DNA from: Denitrovibrio acetiphilus DSM 12809
GTDB lineage: Bacteria > Chrysiogenota > Deferribacteres > Deferribacterales > Geovibrionaceae
Direction of reading: 5' to 3'
DNA: 64,000 nt
Assembly (NCBI RefSeq): GCF_000025725.1
Contig: NC_013943.1
Coordinates: 1 to 64,000, forward strand
Below are positions 54,044 through 63,457 of the stretch, in pieces. A program made the position numbers and the translations under genes. Every line of letters starts with the position of its first letter. Position 1 is the first letter of the stretch. The notes under the pieces were generated by a model. The model saw only the letters and a program-made list of their open reading frames with translations. It had not been told where the DNA came from and made no database searches.

Positions 54044-54559
54044 ATGAAAAATATATATTTGATAGGATTTATGGGGACAGGTAAAAGCTCTGTAGGCAGA
54101 TTGCTGGCAGAGGATCTGGGAGCGTCATATGTGGATACAGACCAGATGGTTATAGAGAAAACCGGCAGGGAGATTACAAATATTTTTGAAGAGGACTCAG
54201 AAGAGGATTTCCGCAGGCTTGAGACAGAAGTTCTGAGCGAGGTTGTAGACAAAGAGAACCTTGTGGTTTCCACCGGAGGCGGTATCGTGGTAACAATGGG
54301 CAATCTGGAAGCGATGAGGCAGACAGGTTTCGTTGTAACACTGATAGCAGATGCGAATACTATCCTTGAAAGGATAAGCAGCGATGAAACATGCAGACCG
54401 CTTCTGGAGGTGGAAGAGCCTTTCGAAGAGATAAAAAGACTGCTGTTTGAGAGAGCATCTTTTTATATTAATGCTCATCATATCGTGGATACTTCCGATA
54501 TAACACCAAGAGAGGCAGCCGACTGCATCCTTGAAAAACTGAAAGAATATAACGGCTGA
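54044..54559 (+). CDS. aroK: Shikimate kinase
   Basis: 171 aa kinase of the shikimate pathway. P-loop GFMGTGKSS (7-15), D32/D34-type shikimate contacts in YVDTD, and FRRLETEVL, VVSTGGGIV. Standard aroK-aroB order with a 9-bp gap. Confidence 0.95.
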   Translation: MKNIYLIGFMGTGKSSVGRLLAEDLGASYVDTDQMVIEKTGREITNIFEEDSEEDFRRLETEVLSEVVDKENLVVSTGGGIVVTMGNLEAMRQTGFVVTLIADANTILERISSDETCRPLLEVEEPFEEIKRLLFERASFYINAHHIVDTSDITPREAADCILEKLKEYNG

Positions 54560-54568
54560 TGTATATTT

Positions 54569-55618
54569 ATGAAAACGGTCAAAGTAAATCTCAAAAAAGA
54601 GGTTGATACCTCTTACGAAATAACAATAGGCTCATCTTTTGCAAAAGAAGTGATTGAGAAAATGCGTGCCGAAGGTGCGTTTTTTATGGTGGATGAAAAT
54701 GTTTTTGAGCTTTACAGTGACCTTTTCACTCATGATAATACTTTTCGTTTCCGTGCTGACGAGCACAACAAAACCCACGAGTCGGTTGTTGCTGTCTTAG
54801 GCTTTCTCTTCAGAGAGGGGGCAAAGCGTGACAGCCTGCTGTCCATTGTCGGAGGCGGAATAACAGGTGATGTGGGAGGCTTTGTTGCTGCAACTTATAT
54901 GCGTGGGATAAGCTTTATTCAGATGCCTACAACCCTGCTGTCTATGGTGGACTCCAGCGTTGGCGGGAAAACAGGCATAAATTTTCGTGGTGCTAAAAAC
55001 AACGTGGGCGCATTTGCTCAGCCGGAGCATGTTTACATAGACATGGATTTCCTGAATACGCTTACTGATGAGGAATTCCTTAATGGTGTTGCAGAAATCA
55101 TAAAGTACGGAGCAATCTTTGATAAAGATTTTTTCCGGTATCTTGAAGAGCATAGAGAGCAGGTAATCGCCAGAGACACCGAAACACTTTCTTATATTGT
55201 TAAAAGGTGTTGTGAAATGAAGGCGGAGGTTGTCCGCAAAGACGAAAAAGAGAGGGGAGACAGAGCACTCCTTAATTTCGGACACACCTTTGCTCATGCC
55301 ATAGAGACTGATTCCCATCACGGTGTTAAGCACGGCTTTGCTGTTGCCACAGGTATGTATCTGGAAACAGACTATGCTGTGAGAGCAGGCGAGGCAGATA
55401 AAGAAACTCTGGAAGCAATTGGGCGCATTCTCACTGACTATGGTTTTGCTCTCTCTTATGACATCGACGACAGGGAGCTTTTCTTTCAGGCGATGCAGGC
55501 AGATAAGAAGGCAGGGAAAAAAGGTCTCAGCCTAGCCTTGACACCTTCCATCGGCTCCGGTAAAATTCTAAAAAACATCCCCCAGCAGTCTGTTGTAGAT
55601 TATTTCAATAATCTCTGA
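54569..55618 (+). CDS. aroB: 3-dehydroquinate synthase
   Basis: Second step of the shikimate pathway, NAD- and zinc-dependent, 349 aa. NAD loop GGGITGDVGGFVAATYMRG (about 91-109), MVDSSVGGKTGIN, and the zinc ligands E in FLNGVAEIIKYG and H residues in FGHTFAHAIE and HHGVKHG. aroQ of the same pathway lies 1.8 kb downstream. Confidence 0.97.
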   Translation: MKTVKVNLKKEVDTSYEITIGSSFAKEVIEKMRAEGAFFMVDENVFELYSDLFTHDNTFRFRADEHNKTHESVVAVLGFLFREGAKRDSLLSIVGGGITGDVGGFVAATYMRGISFIQMPTTLLSMVDSSVGGKTGINFRGAKNNVGAFAQPEHVYIDMDFLNTLTDEEFLNGVAEIIKYGAIFDKDFFRYLEEHREQVIARDTETLSYIVKRCCEMKAEVVRKDEKERGDRALLNFGHTFAHAIETDSHHGVKHGFAVATGMYLETDYAVRAGEADKETLEAIGRILTDYGFALSYDIDDRELFFQAMQADKKAGKKGLSLALTPSIGSGKILKNIPQQSVVDYFNNL

Positions 55619-55649
55619 TCAAAAGCCGCATACAGAGGGTCTCACCTTT

Positions 55650-57248
55650 ATGGAAGAATACGAAAAGTCAGCATATCTTAAAGATATCGATTATTTTGCA
55701 GCTAAACTTGAAGAGAATCCATCCTCAACTCTCTTTGTGCCTCTTGCAAATGCATATATTAAAATGGAACAGTTTAATGAAGCCGTTCGTGTTCTCTCTT
55801 TTGGGATAGATGCCAATCCTGAAATGTATTCGGCTAAGACACTGCTTGCTCAGGCGTATCTCGGCGAAGGGAATATTCAGGAAGCTAAGGCTATCCTGAC
55901 AGAAGTTCAGGTTGTGGACAGGAATAATTATCTTGCCTCCAAACTAATGGGGGATATTCATAGAAATGATGATGACATAAAAAAAGCTCTTGTGTGCTAT
56001 AGGAATGCTCTTATGGTGGCGCCTGAAGATACAGAGCTGCGTGACCTTCTGGAAGAGCTGATGAGCGCCGCAGGTATCGGAGCACATGAGCTGGAAGGTG
56101 AGCAGAGCCTTATAGATGCTGATGATGATCTGCTTGATCAGCTCGGCTCGGAACTCGCAGAAGAGGTTCGTCAGGATGTCGGGGAATCAGAACTAGGAGC
56201 TAAAGAAGCTTCGGATGAAGAGGTCAGCAGTACAGTCGATTCAATCGTAGGTATCGCTGAAGAAGCAGAGGAAGAGATGCCTCTTGACAGCTATCAGGAA
56301 GATTTTACTGATGGCATAACAGATGAGCTCGAAGAAGAGCTTGTTGCGTCATTTGATGATGAAGTAATTCCTACGGCTTTGAGTCCGGAAGAACCTGCGG
56401 ATGCGGATGCTGATGAACCCGGAGCTCAGGAAGTTAAAACAATGGCGGCAGAGATCGGCGCTGATCTTGGGCTCGATACCGGAGATACTGATAATGTCTC
56501 TGCTGATGAGATAGACGAGGCTTTGGACAGTGTTTTTGGCAGCGAAGATGCGCCTGCCGAGTCAGAACCTGAGCTTGACGACGACCTTAAAGCTATCCTC
56601 GGTGAATCAGATGTGCCGTCAGCGGACGTTCCTGTCGAGTCAGAACCAGAACTTGACGACGACCTTAAAGCTATCCTCGGTGAATCAGATGTGCCGTCAG
56701 CGGACACTCCTGCCGAGCCAGAACCTGAGCTTGACGACGATCTTAAAGCTATCCTCGGTGAACCAGATGTGCCGTCAGCAGAAGCACCTGTAGATTCAGA
56801 GCCTGAGCTTGACGACGATGTGAGAGCTATCCTCGGTGAATCAGATGTACCGTCAGCGGACACTCCTGTAGAGTCAGAACCAGAACTTGACGACGACCTT
56901 AAAGCCATTCTCGGTGAATCAGATGTACCGTCAGCAGAAGCACCTGTAGATTCAGAACCTGAGCTTGATGACGACCTTGAAGCTATCCTCGGTGAACCTG
57001 ATGTACCGTCAGCGGACACTCCTGCCGAGCCAGAATCTGAACTTGACGACGATGCTGAAGAAATATTAATAGACACAGATGTTGCCGGAGAACCGGAAGA
57101 AGTGTATGAGGCCTCGATGGAAGAACTTCTGGATGTTGCTCCGGAAAGTTCTGATGACGAGTATGCAGACCTTGATCAGGAAACACGTGAACAGGTGAAC
57201 AGGCTTGAAAACCTGTTGGAAACAATAAAAAATAATGCCGTCAGCTGA
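55650..57248 (+). CDS. Acidic TPR protein with tandem 26-residue repeats
   Basis: 532 aa, cytoplasmic by appearance (no signal or TM). Residues 1-135 form about three TPR motifs (AKLEENPSSTLFVPLANAYI, AVRVLSFGI, AKTLLAQAYLGEGN). The remainder is very acidic. Residues 305-460 are six near-perfect 26-residue repeats, SEPELDDDLKAILGESDVPS plus ADxPxE, and a seventh decayed unit. The C-terminus is a short helix (VNRLENLLETIKNNAV). I recognise no family for the whole. It sits between aroB and aroQ; a scaffold or adaptor role is only a guess. Confidence 0.8.
   Translation: MEEYEKSAYLKDIDYFAAKLEENPSSTLFVPLANAYIKMEQFNEAVRVLSFGIDANPEMYSAKTLLAQAYLGEGNIQEAKAILTEVQVVDRNNYLASKLMGDIHRNDDDIKKALVCYRNALMVAPEDTELRDLLEELMSAAGIGAHELEGEQSLIDADDDLLDQLGSELAEEVRQDVGESELGAKEASDEEVSSTVDSIVGIAEEAEEEMPLDSYQEDFTDGITDELEEELVASFDDEVIPTALSPEEPADADADEPGAQEVKTMAAEIGADLGLDTGDTDNVSADEIDEALDSVFGSEDAPAESEPELDDDLKAILGESDVPSADVPVESEPELDDDLKAILGESDVPSADTPAEPEPELDDDLKAILGEPDVPSAEAPVDSEPELDDDVRAILGESDVPSADTPVESEPELDDDLKAILGESDVPSAEAPVDSEPELDDDLEAILGEPDVPSADTPAEPESELDDDAEEILIDTDVAGEPEEVYEASMEELLDVAPESSDDEYADLDQETREQVNRLENLLETIKNNAVS
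56562..57029 (+). repeat. Six in-frame 78-bp tandem repeats
   Basis: Six units of exactly 78 bp encode the acidic 26-residue motif. Units alternate between a few near-identical versions (ends ADTPAE, AEAPVD, ADTPVE), a sign of recent duplication or exchange. A decayed partial unit follows at 57030. Confidence 0.92.
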
Positions 57249-57396
57249 GAAAGTTTAACAAACTAACTCTTATTACTGGATAAATCCTTATTTTTCGATA
57301 TAATCAACGAGCTTTTTTGCAAATGTCAGTTAAGCTGTGTTAAAATTAATATCTTGTATTATATTAATTGATGCACTGCAATAACAGGAGAAAACT

Positions 57397-57819
57397 GTGG
57401 AAATACTGATAATTAACGGTCCGAACCTTAACATGCTGGGCAAAAGAGAGAAGAGTATTTACGGCGAAATGACTTTGAACAGCATAAATGAGATGCTTCT
57501 TGCGAGAGCAGGCGGCAGGTGCGAGTTAGAATTTTTCCAGTCGAATCACGAAGGCGATATCGTGGGCATGATACAACGCACTGATGCTGATGGGATGATA
57601 ATCAACGCAGGCGCTTTCACACATACAAGTATTGCCATAAGGGATGCGCTGCTTGCGGTTTCCAAGGAATTTATTGAGGTACATATCTCAAACGTTTTTG
57701 CCAGAGAGGATTTCAGGCATAAATCCTATCTTTCTGATATATCAAAAGGTGTCATTAGCGGTTTTGGAGCTATGTCCTACGCTTTTGCACTCGATTATTT
57801 TCTGGAGCAGAAAAAGTGA
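57397..57819 (+). CDS. aroQ: 3-dehydroquinate dehydratase, type II
   Basis: 140 aa. [12 protein letters not shown] (7-18) and Y24 region (SIYG) mark the active site; [10 protein letters not shown] and [17 protein letters not shown] follow, and HISN with the catalytic His. GTG start with AGGAG 7 bases upstream. The 148-bp gap before it is AT-rich and probably holds a promoter. The stop overlaps the next start (GTGA). Confidence 0.96.
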   Translation: MEILIINGPNLNMLGKREKSIYGEMTLNSINEMLLARAGGRCELEFFQSNHEGDIVGMIQRTDADGMIINAGAFTHTSIAIRDALLAVSKEFIEVHISNVFAREDFRHKSYLSDISKGVISGFGAMSYAFALDYFLEQKK

Positions 57820-58868
57820 ACAACAGAATTAGCACACTACAGAAGAGAATGAGCAGACATGGGGTCTCAAACCTTTTTATTACTTCTTTGTCTGATATAT
57901 ATTATTTTACGGGTTTTACCGGGAGCACAGCGAATTTATTCGTGACCCCCGACTCCGCCGTGTTTACCACAGACGGGAGATACACGGAGCAGGCTGGCAG
58001 GCAGATAGGTTCTGATGCCGAGATCAGAATTGTTCAGGACTACAGAAAAGCCCTGACTGAAATTGCCGATAAAATATCCAGCATTACAGTTACTTATGAC
58101 TGCGGGCTCAATGAATATGAATACCTTTATGAAGAGCTTAAGGATGTTCGTATAGAAAATACCGGCTTGATAGACTATATGCGTGCAGTGAAAGATGAAG
58201 GCGAACTTGACAAGATAAGAGAGATGTTTTTGTGCGCCAGCGACTCTTTCCACGCTTCTCTTGAATACTTTAAGCCGGGGATCAAAGAGCTGTTCTGGGC
58301 AGCCGAGCTTGAAAAAAACATGAAGATGAACGGCGCAAGGTGCCCGTCTTTTGACACGATTGTAGGTTCGGGCTACAGAGGCGCTATGCCTCACGGTATA
58401 GCCTCTGATAAGATCGTAGAGAAGGGAGACGCTGTTGTCGTTGATTTCGGCAGCAAAAAGGAATATTGCAGTGACGTTACAAGGCTTGTTAAAACAGGTC
58501 CTGATTCTGAGGTGGACAAAATCGCTGACATAGTTTATACAGCTCTCTCCAAAGCCAAAGATGCTGTTAGGGCAGGGGTGAAATGTTCTGATATTGACGC
58601 AGTTGCAAGGGATTATATCGCCTCAAAAGGATATGAAGAATATTTTAACCATGGGCTTGGGCATGGTGTCGGTATTGATGTACACGAGAAGCCTGTGTTT
58701 AATCCGAGAGACCATACTGTCCTTGAAGAAAATATGGTACTGACAATTGAACCGGGCATATACCTTCCTGAACGTTTTGGTGTACGCCTGGAAGACACTA
58801 TAGTTGTTAAAAATGACGGCTGTGAAAATCTCACGGCGGTTTTTGAAAAATACATTTATGACATTTAA
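57816..58868 (+). CDS. pepP: Xaa-Pro aminopeptidase (M24B)
   Basis: 350 aa. A creatinase-type N-terminal domain (1-125) and the pita-bread M24 domain. Dimetal ligands: D in [17 protein letters not shown] (two Asp), H in [15 protein letters not shown] in LTIEPGIY and E in VRLEDT. This aroQ-pepP-efp order is common in Gram-positive and deep-branching bacteria. GTG start coupled to aroQ. Confidence 0.93.
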   Translation: MNNRISTLQKRMSRHGVSNLFITSLSDIYYFTGFTGSTANLFVTPDSAVFTTDGRYTEQAGRQIGSDAEIRIVQDYRKALTEIADKISSITVTYDCGLNEYEYLYEELKDVRIENTGLIDYMRAVKDEGELDKIREMFLCASDSFHASLEYFKPGIKELFWAAELEKNMKMNGARCPSFDTIVGSGYRGAMPHGIASDKIVEKGDAVVVDFGSKKEYCSDVTRLVKTGPDSEVDKIADIVYTALSKAKDAVRAGVKCSDIDAVARDYIASKGYEEYFNHGLGHGVGIDVHEKPVFNPRDHTVLEENMVLTIEPGIYLPERFGVRLEDTIVVKNDGCENLTAVFEKYIYDI

Positions 58869-58883
58869 AAAATGAGGTGTTAA

Positions 58884-59453
58884 ATGATTACTCCGAACCA
58901 GTTTAAAAGAGGAGCAAAAATCGAGATTGACGGTGAACCGTACGGCATTGTTGAATATCTCCATATCAAATGCGGAAGAGGCGGCGCGACAGTGCGTACA
59001 AAAATGAAAAGCCTCCGTACAGGCGCTGTTATAGAGCGTACTTTCAAGTCTGACGAGAAGATAAAAGAACCCGATTTCGAAGATAAAGAGATGCAGTATC
59101 TTTACAACGACGGCACAGTTTTCTTTTTTATGGATACAGAATCATACGAACAGATAGAGATCCCGGCAGAATTTGTGGGTGATGATTCAGACTTTATGCC
59201 TGACAACATCATGGTGAATGTTCAGGTTTTTAACGGCCAGCCGATAGGCATCACACTGCCTAACTTTGTTGAGCTTGAGATAACATATACCGAACCCGGA
59301 CTTAAAGGAGACACTGTGACAGGGGGGAACAAACCTGCGACAGTGAACACCGGCGGGACAGTTAACGTACCGCTTTTCATTAATATCGGTGACGTTATTA
59401 AGATAGATACAAGAGAGCAGACATATATGGAAAGGGTCAGCTCTGCTAAATAG
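58884..59453 (+). CDS. efp: Elongation factor P
   Basis: 189 aa, three beta-barrel domains; rescues ribosomes stalled at polyproline. The tip of domain I reads IKCGRGGA, with Arg32 where many EF-Ps have the modified Lys34 (KPGKG). Arg at this position is the rhamnosylated residue in EarP-type EF-P, but the surrounding sequence differs and no modifying enzyme is in the window. accB follows. Confidence 0.96.
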   Translation: MITPNQFKRGAKIEIDGEPYGIVEYLHIKCGRGGATVRTKMKSLRTGAVIERTFKSDEKIKEPDFEDKEMQYLYNDGTVFFFMDTESYEQIEIPAEFVGDDSDFMPDNIMVNVQVFNGQPIGITLPNFVELEITYTEPGLKGDTVTGGNKPATVNTGGTVNVPLFINIGDVIKIDTREQTYMERVSSAK

Positions 59454-59462
59454 GAGAGAGTA

Positions 59463-59918
59463 ATGGATATTAAAGAGATCAAAGAACTTATCAAGTATAT
59501 CGAAAAGTCTGAAATCAAAGAATTCCAGTATGAGAATGAGGAAGAAAGCATATATATTTCTAAAATGGACGATGCTCCGCAGATGATGGCACAGCCACAG
59601 TACGCGGCTCCTGTTCAGCAGGCTCCGGCTCCGGCTGCTGCTCCTGCTGTTGAGGCTCCCGCTGCCCCTGCGATAAAAGGGAATGAGGTCGTTTCTCCGA
59701 TAGTGGGGACATTTTATGAGTCTCCTGCTCCCGGTTCTTCTCCTTTTGTCAAAGAGGGCGACACTGTGAGCAAAGGGCAGACCCTCTGCATCGTTGAAGC
59801 TATGAAGATTATGAATGAGATCGAAGCGGAATATGACTGCAAGATCGTAAAAAAGGTAGGTCAGAACGGCGTACCGGTTGAATATGGCGAGACAATATTC
59901 ATCGTTGAACCTCTTTAA
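59463..59918 (+). CDS. accB: Biotin carboxyl carrier protein
   Basis: 151 aa. The N-terminal helix is followed by an Ala/Pro-rich flexible linker (about 45-75) and a biotinyl domain with the attachment motif EAMKIMNE (Lys about residue 118). Carries biotin for acetyl-CoA carboxylase. Immediately precedes accC, the usual pair. Confidence 0.96.
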   Translation: MDIKEIKELIKYIEKSEIKEFQYENEEESIYISKMDDAPQMMAQPQYAAPVQQAPAPAAAPAVEAPAAPAIKGNEVVSPIVGTFYESPAPGSSPFVKEGDTVSKGQTLCIVEAMKIMNEIEAEYDCKIVKKVGQNGVPVEYGETIFIVEPL

Positions 59919-59929
59919 GGGGGAGTTGA

Positions 59930-61267
59930 ATGTTTAAAAAAGTATTGATTGCAAACAGGGGAGAAATCGCCCTGCGTATCATAAGAGCATGTAGAGAACT
60001 CCGCATTAAGACAGTGGCTGTTTACTCTGATGTGGACAGGGAATCTCTGCACGTTGCAATGGCTGACGAGGCTGTATGCATCGGACCTGCTCAGTCGAAA
60101 GACAGCTACCTTAATGTCAAAAGCATTATAGCTGCGGCAGAGATAGCCAATGCAGATGCAATCCACCCGGGGTACGGGTTCCTTGCGGAAAACGCAGAGT
60201 TTGCTGCGATATGCGAAGACTGCGGGTTTAAGTTTATAGGTCCGAGCGCGGAACATATTAATATGATGGGTAATAAATCCAGCGCAAAGGAAGCAATGAA
60301 AAAGTTTGGCGTGCCGGTTGTTCCCGGTTCGGAAGGTGCAGTTAAGGATGCGAAAGAAGCTCGTGCTATAGCCGAAGCGATGGGATATCCTGTAATGATA
60401 AAAGCATCTGCCGGCGGCGGCGGTAAGGGTATGCGTGTTGCGCATAACGAACTCAGCTTTATGAATGCTTTCGAGATGGCTCGCTCAGAAGCCATGAATG
60501 CTTTCGGCTCTGACGAGATTTATGTTGAAAAGTTTATAGAAAACCCGAGACATGTTGAAGTGCAGGTCTTTGGCGACGGCAAAGGTAAGGGACTCCACTT
60601 CTATGAGCGTGAATGTTCCATCCAGCGCCGCCATCAGAAACTTCTGGAAGAAGCGCCAAGTACCGCTATAAGCCAGAAGACAAGAGAGAAAATGGGTAAA
60701 ATTTCTGTTGATGCCGTCGAGTCTCTTAAATATGAGAATGCAGGCACAATAGAATACCTTGTTGATAAAGATGAAAACTTCTACTTCATGGAGATGAACA
60801 CCAGAATACAGGTGGAGCATCCCGTGACAGAGATGGTGACTAATACCGACCTTGTTCAGCTTCAGCTCAGAGTTGCCGCCGGTGAACCGCTTGATATGAA
60901 CCAGGAGGACATCGTTCTGCATGGTCATGCCATAGAATGCCGTGTAAATGCTGAGGATCCTCAGACTTTTATGCCTTCACCTGGGGCTGTGACAGGTTAT
61001 GTTACTCCAGGCGGGTTTGGTACAAGAGTTGATTCTGCATGTTACGACGGATATTACGTTCTTCCGTTTTATGACAGCATGATAGCGAAGCTGATTGTAT
61101 TTGGGCGTAACAGGGAGATGGCTATTGCCCGTATGAACAGAGCGCTGGACGAGTTTGTTGTTGACGGCATCAAAACCACAATCCCTCTGCACAAGAGGAT
61201 TCTCGAACATCATGCTTTCATTGAAGGTGACATTAGCACAGAATTCATAGAAAGGTACTTTGGATGA
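59930..61267 (+). CDS. accC: Biotin carboxylase
   Basis: 445 aa ATP-grasp enzyme of acetyl-CoA carboxylase. [20 protein letters not shown] (N-terminus), glycine-rich loop GGGGKGMR (about 163-170), [14 protein letters not shown] (catalytic Glu/Arg region) and the C-terminal barrel. It follows accB by 11 bp and overlaps the next gene as ATGA. Confidence 0.97.
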   Translation: MFKKVLIANRGEIALRIIRACRELRIKTVAVYSDVDRESLHVAMADEAVCIGPAQSKDSYLNVKSIIAAAEIANADAIHPGYGFLAENAEFAAICEDCGFKFIGPSAEHINMMGNKSSAKEAMKKFGVPVVPGSEGAVKDAKEARAIAEAMGYPVMIKASAGGGGKGMRVAHNELSFMNAFEMARSEAMNAFGSDEIYVEKFIENPRHVEVQVFGDGKGKGLHFYERECSIQRRHQKLLEEAPSTAISQKTREKMGKISVDAVESLKYENAGTIEYLVDKDENFYFMEMNTRIQVEHPVTEMVTNTDLVQLQLRVAAGEPLDMNQEDIVLHGHAIECRVNAEDPQTFMPSPGAVTGYVTPGGFGTRVDSACYDGYYVLPFYDSMIAKLIVFGRNREMAIARMNRALDEFVVDGIKTTIPLHKRILEHHAFIEGDISTEFIERYFG

Positions 61268-62865
61268 GGAAAATAACCTCGCTGATTTTGCTTATATTTG
61301 CTTTTGCAGCCTTTGCTGAAGCCGGTATTGCCGGTTACTTCACCGCTGATCATAATGAAGCGGACTCCTGGTATGTGAAAGCATCCCTATACGAACAGGA
61401 TGAGAATTTTGAGGAGGCCTCCAAACTGCTGGAGGCTGTCCTTGAATCTGTTGATGAAGAATATGTCTATCTTAAGCTTGCAGGAATTTACGGCAAACTG
61501 AACGACAAAGAGATGATGCAGTTCACGCTGGAGCGGGGCAGCAGGAAAATGCCTGATTCTGCTGTGCTGAAAGGTGCTCTGGCTGACATTTATATGACAG
61601 AGACAGAAAATATTGGAAAGGCTTATAAGCTCTACAGGCAGGCGTATAAAATTTCAGGCGATGTGATCTATGCCGAGGCAGAGGCAAGAGCTCATGCTTC
61701 CGCAAAAGATTTTAACAGCGCTATCAAAATCTACAGTGACCTGATTAACATAGAAAAGGTTTCAGACTATTATGTTCAGCGTGCGAGGTATTTTGAGAAG
61801 CTGGGGCTGAGTAAAGAGGCTCTCGACGACTATATTTCTGCATCTGATTTGGATAGTAACTTTATAGCATCGGCTAAACTTGCAGATCACTATATCGAGA
61901 CCGGAGATAATGATAAGGCTATTGTCTATCTTAAAAAAGTGATAGATGCCAGCCCTGATATGGTGCTCGCCAAGTTCAGACTGGCGCAGATTCTCAGCAA
62001 AATAGGAAAGACAGAGGAAGCAGAGGGATACTTTACTGCTATTCTGGATTTTCTGAATGAGAGCGAAAAGATATATGTCCTCAAAAGCCTTGCTAATATG
62101 GCGTTTGAAAGAAATGAATACGCTAAGGCAGAAGAGTATTTTGCCCGTGCTTTCGAAATTGATAAAGACATACAGACTGCATATTCTCTTGCCATTATGG
62201 CGGAATCCGCTGGAGAAACAGCAACTGCAAAAAAATGGTATCAGGAAATACTGACGATACGTCCGGACTTTGTAGAGGCGAGCAAAAGGCTTGCTATCAT
62301 ATACCTTAAAGACGGTGAACCGGAAGAAGCTTTGACTGCTGTGCAGAAAGTCGGAGACATCTATCAGGATGTAGACTATCACAGAATAGTCGCTCAGGCA
62401 TATAATGATATGGGTGAACATAAAAAATCTATCGAAGTGCTCACTGCCGCTGTTAAAGAGAATCCGGCGGAAGTTAAGCTCTATCTTGACCTTGCCCTCG
62501 CACTGGATAAGCAGGGGGACAGGAAAGACGCTGAGAATGTTATAAAAAGCGGGATGAAATATTTTCCTGACGACGCTTCCCTTCTTAATTTTCTTGGTTA
62601 TGTTTATGCTGAGCAGGGTGTTAACCTTTCCGATGCGGAAGAGATGATCAGCAGAGCCCTTAAGCAGAATCCCGAAGAGCCTGCATACCTTGACAGTATG
62701 GCATGGGTTTATTATCAGCAAGGTAAATATCAGAAGGCATTCGACTATCAGAAGAGAGCCCTGAAAATGGCGCCTGACGAACAGGAGCTCATTGACCATA
62801 TGAAGGCGATAATGAAGAAGCTTGGTATCAAGAAGAGTTTAGATGAAGTTATACAGGAGAACTGA
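61264..62865 (+). CDS. Exported TPR-repeat protein
   Basis: 533 aa. Signal peptide (1-20, [15 protein letters not shown]) and then at least ten TPR units over 35-525 ([55 protein letters not shown]). The last units match those seen in outer-membrane-assembly or secretion TPR proteins ([22 protein letters not shown]). Specific partner unknown. Coupled to accC upstream and to the LolB-like gene downstream, so it may serve the envelope. Confidence 0.85.
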   Translation: MRKITSLILLIFAFAAFAEAGIAGYFTADHNEADSWYVKASLYEQDENFEEASKLLEAVLESVDEEYVYLKLAGIYGKLNDKEMMQFTLERGSRKMPDSAVLKGALADIYMTETENIGKAYKLYRQAYKISGDVIYAEAEARAHASAKDFNSAIKIYSDLINIEKVSDYYVQRARYFEKLGLSKEALDDYISASDLDSNFIASAKLADHYIETGDNDKAIVYLKKVIDASPDMVLAKFRLAQILSKIGKTEEAEGYFTAILDFLNESEKIYVLKSLANMAFERNEYAKAEEYFARAFEIDKDIQTAYSLAIMAESAGETATAKKWYQEILTIRPDFVEASKRLAIIYLKDGEPEEALTAVQKVGDIYQDVDYHRIVAQAYNDMGEHKKSIEVLTAAVKENPAEVKLYLDLALALDKQGDRKDAENVIKSGMKYFPDDASLLNFLGYVYAEQGVNLSDAEEMISRALKQNPEEPAYLDSMAWVYYQQGKYQKAFDYQKRALKMAPDEQELIDHMKAIMKKLGIKKSLDEVIQEN

Positions 62866-63457
62866 TATAAGATCGGTTCTTTTTCTCTGCGCACTCTTTC
62901 TGTTGAGTGCGTGTACACAGAAAAATATAATTCTCTCTGTTCCGAAAGACCTGACTCAAAAAGTGTCATCGGCTAACCGATCAGTTTGCGCCTATAAAGG
63001 GCGTGTGAGTATAATATATGAGAACGGGTTGGATGATGTTCGCTTTCGCGGGTTTCTGAACAAGGACTGCGACGATAATTTCCAGCTGAAGATACTCGGT
63101 CTGTTCAATTCTGTGGCATACGATGTCAGCTACCAGGGTGGTGTCCTCCAGGCTTTTAAGAAGGACGAGGATGTCAGCCTTGAGATAGATTATTTCATGC
63201 GCTCGAAGGGGCTATATAACATGGTGTCCCTGATACGCTACCCTCATGTGCTGATAGATGACAGCTTTAATGTAAAGGCTGTCGGAGACGAATATATTAT
63301 GACCAAGGGTTCAGTCACGGCAGCAGCCGGGCAGGATTACCTTTTGCGCAGGATAAGCTTCGGCGACGAGACATTTAGTTACAGCTATGACAGCGGGAAA
63401 TTGAGCGGACTAACATACAATACTGAGGAATCGAATCTGGAGATAAAACTGCGATGA
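62843..63457 (+). CDS. LolB-like outer-membrane lipoprotein
   Basis: 204 aa. Lipoprotein signal with lipobox LLSAC (Cys 24). The rest is beta-rich, with a long strand pattern (VSIIYENGLDDVRFRGFLN, FQLKILGLFNSVAYDVSY) like the LolA/LolB half-barrel. In proteobacteria lolB lies directly before ispE, as here (ATGA overlap), and this supports the call. Similarity by eye is weak, and a DUF4292-type relative is possible. Confidence 0.55.
   Translation: MKLYRRTDIRSVLFLCALFLLSACTQKNIILSVPKDLTQKVSSANRSVCAYKGRVSIIYENGLDDVRFRGFLNKDCDDNFQLKILGLFNSVAYDVSYQGGVLQAFKKDEDVSLEIDYFMRSKGLYNMVSLIRYPHVLIDDSFNVKAVGDEYIMTKGSVTAAAGQDYLLRRISFGDETFSYSYDSGKLSGLTYNTEESNLEIKLR

Noticed and set aside
56562-57029. CRISPR-like tandem array
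   Set aside because: Units are 78 bp, contiguous, in frame and without spacers; it is a protein repeat.
56426-57076. 216-residue minus-strand frame, Ser/Asp repeats
   Set aside because: It is the antisense of the acidic tandem repeats, an artefact of their composition.
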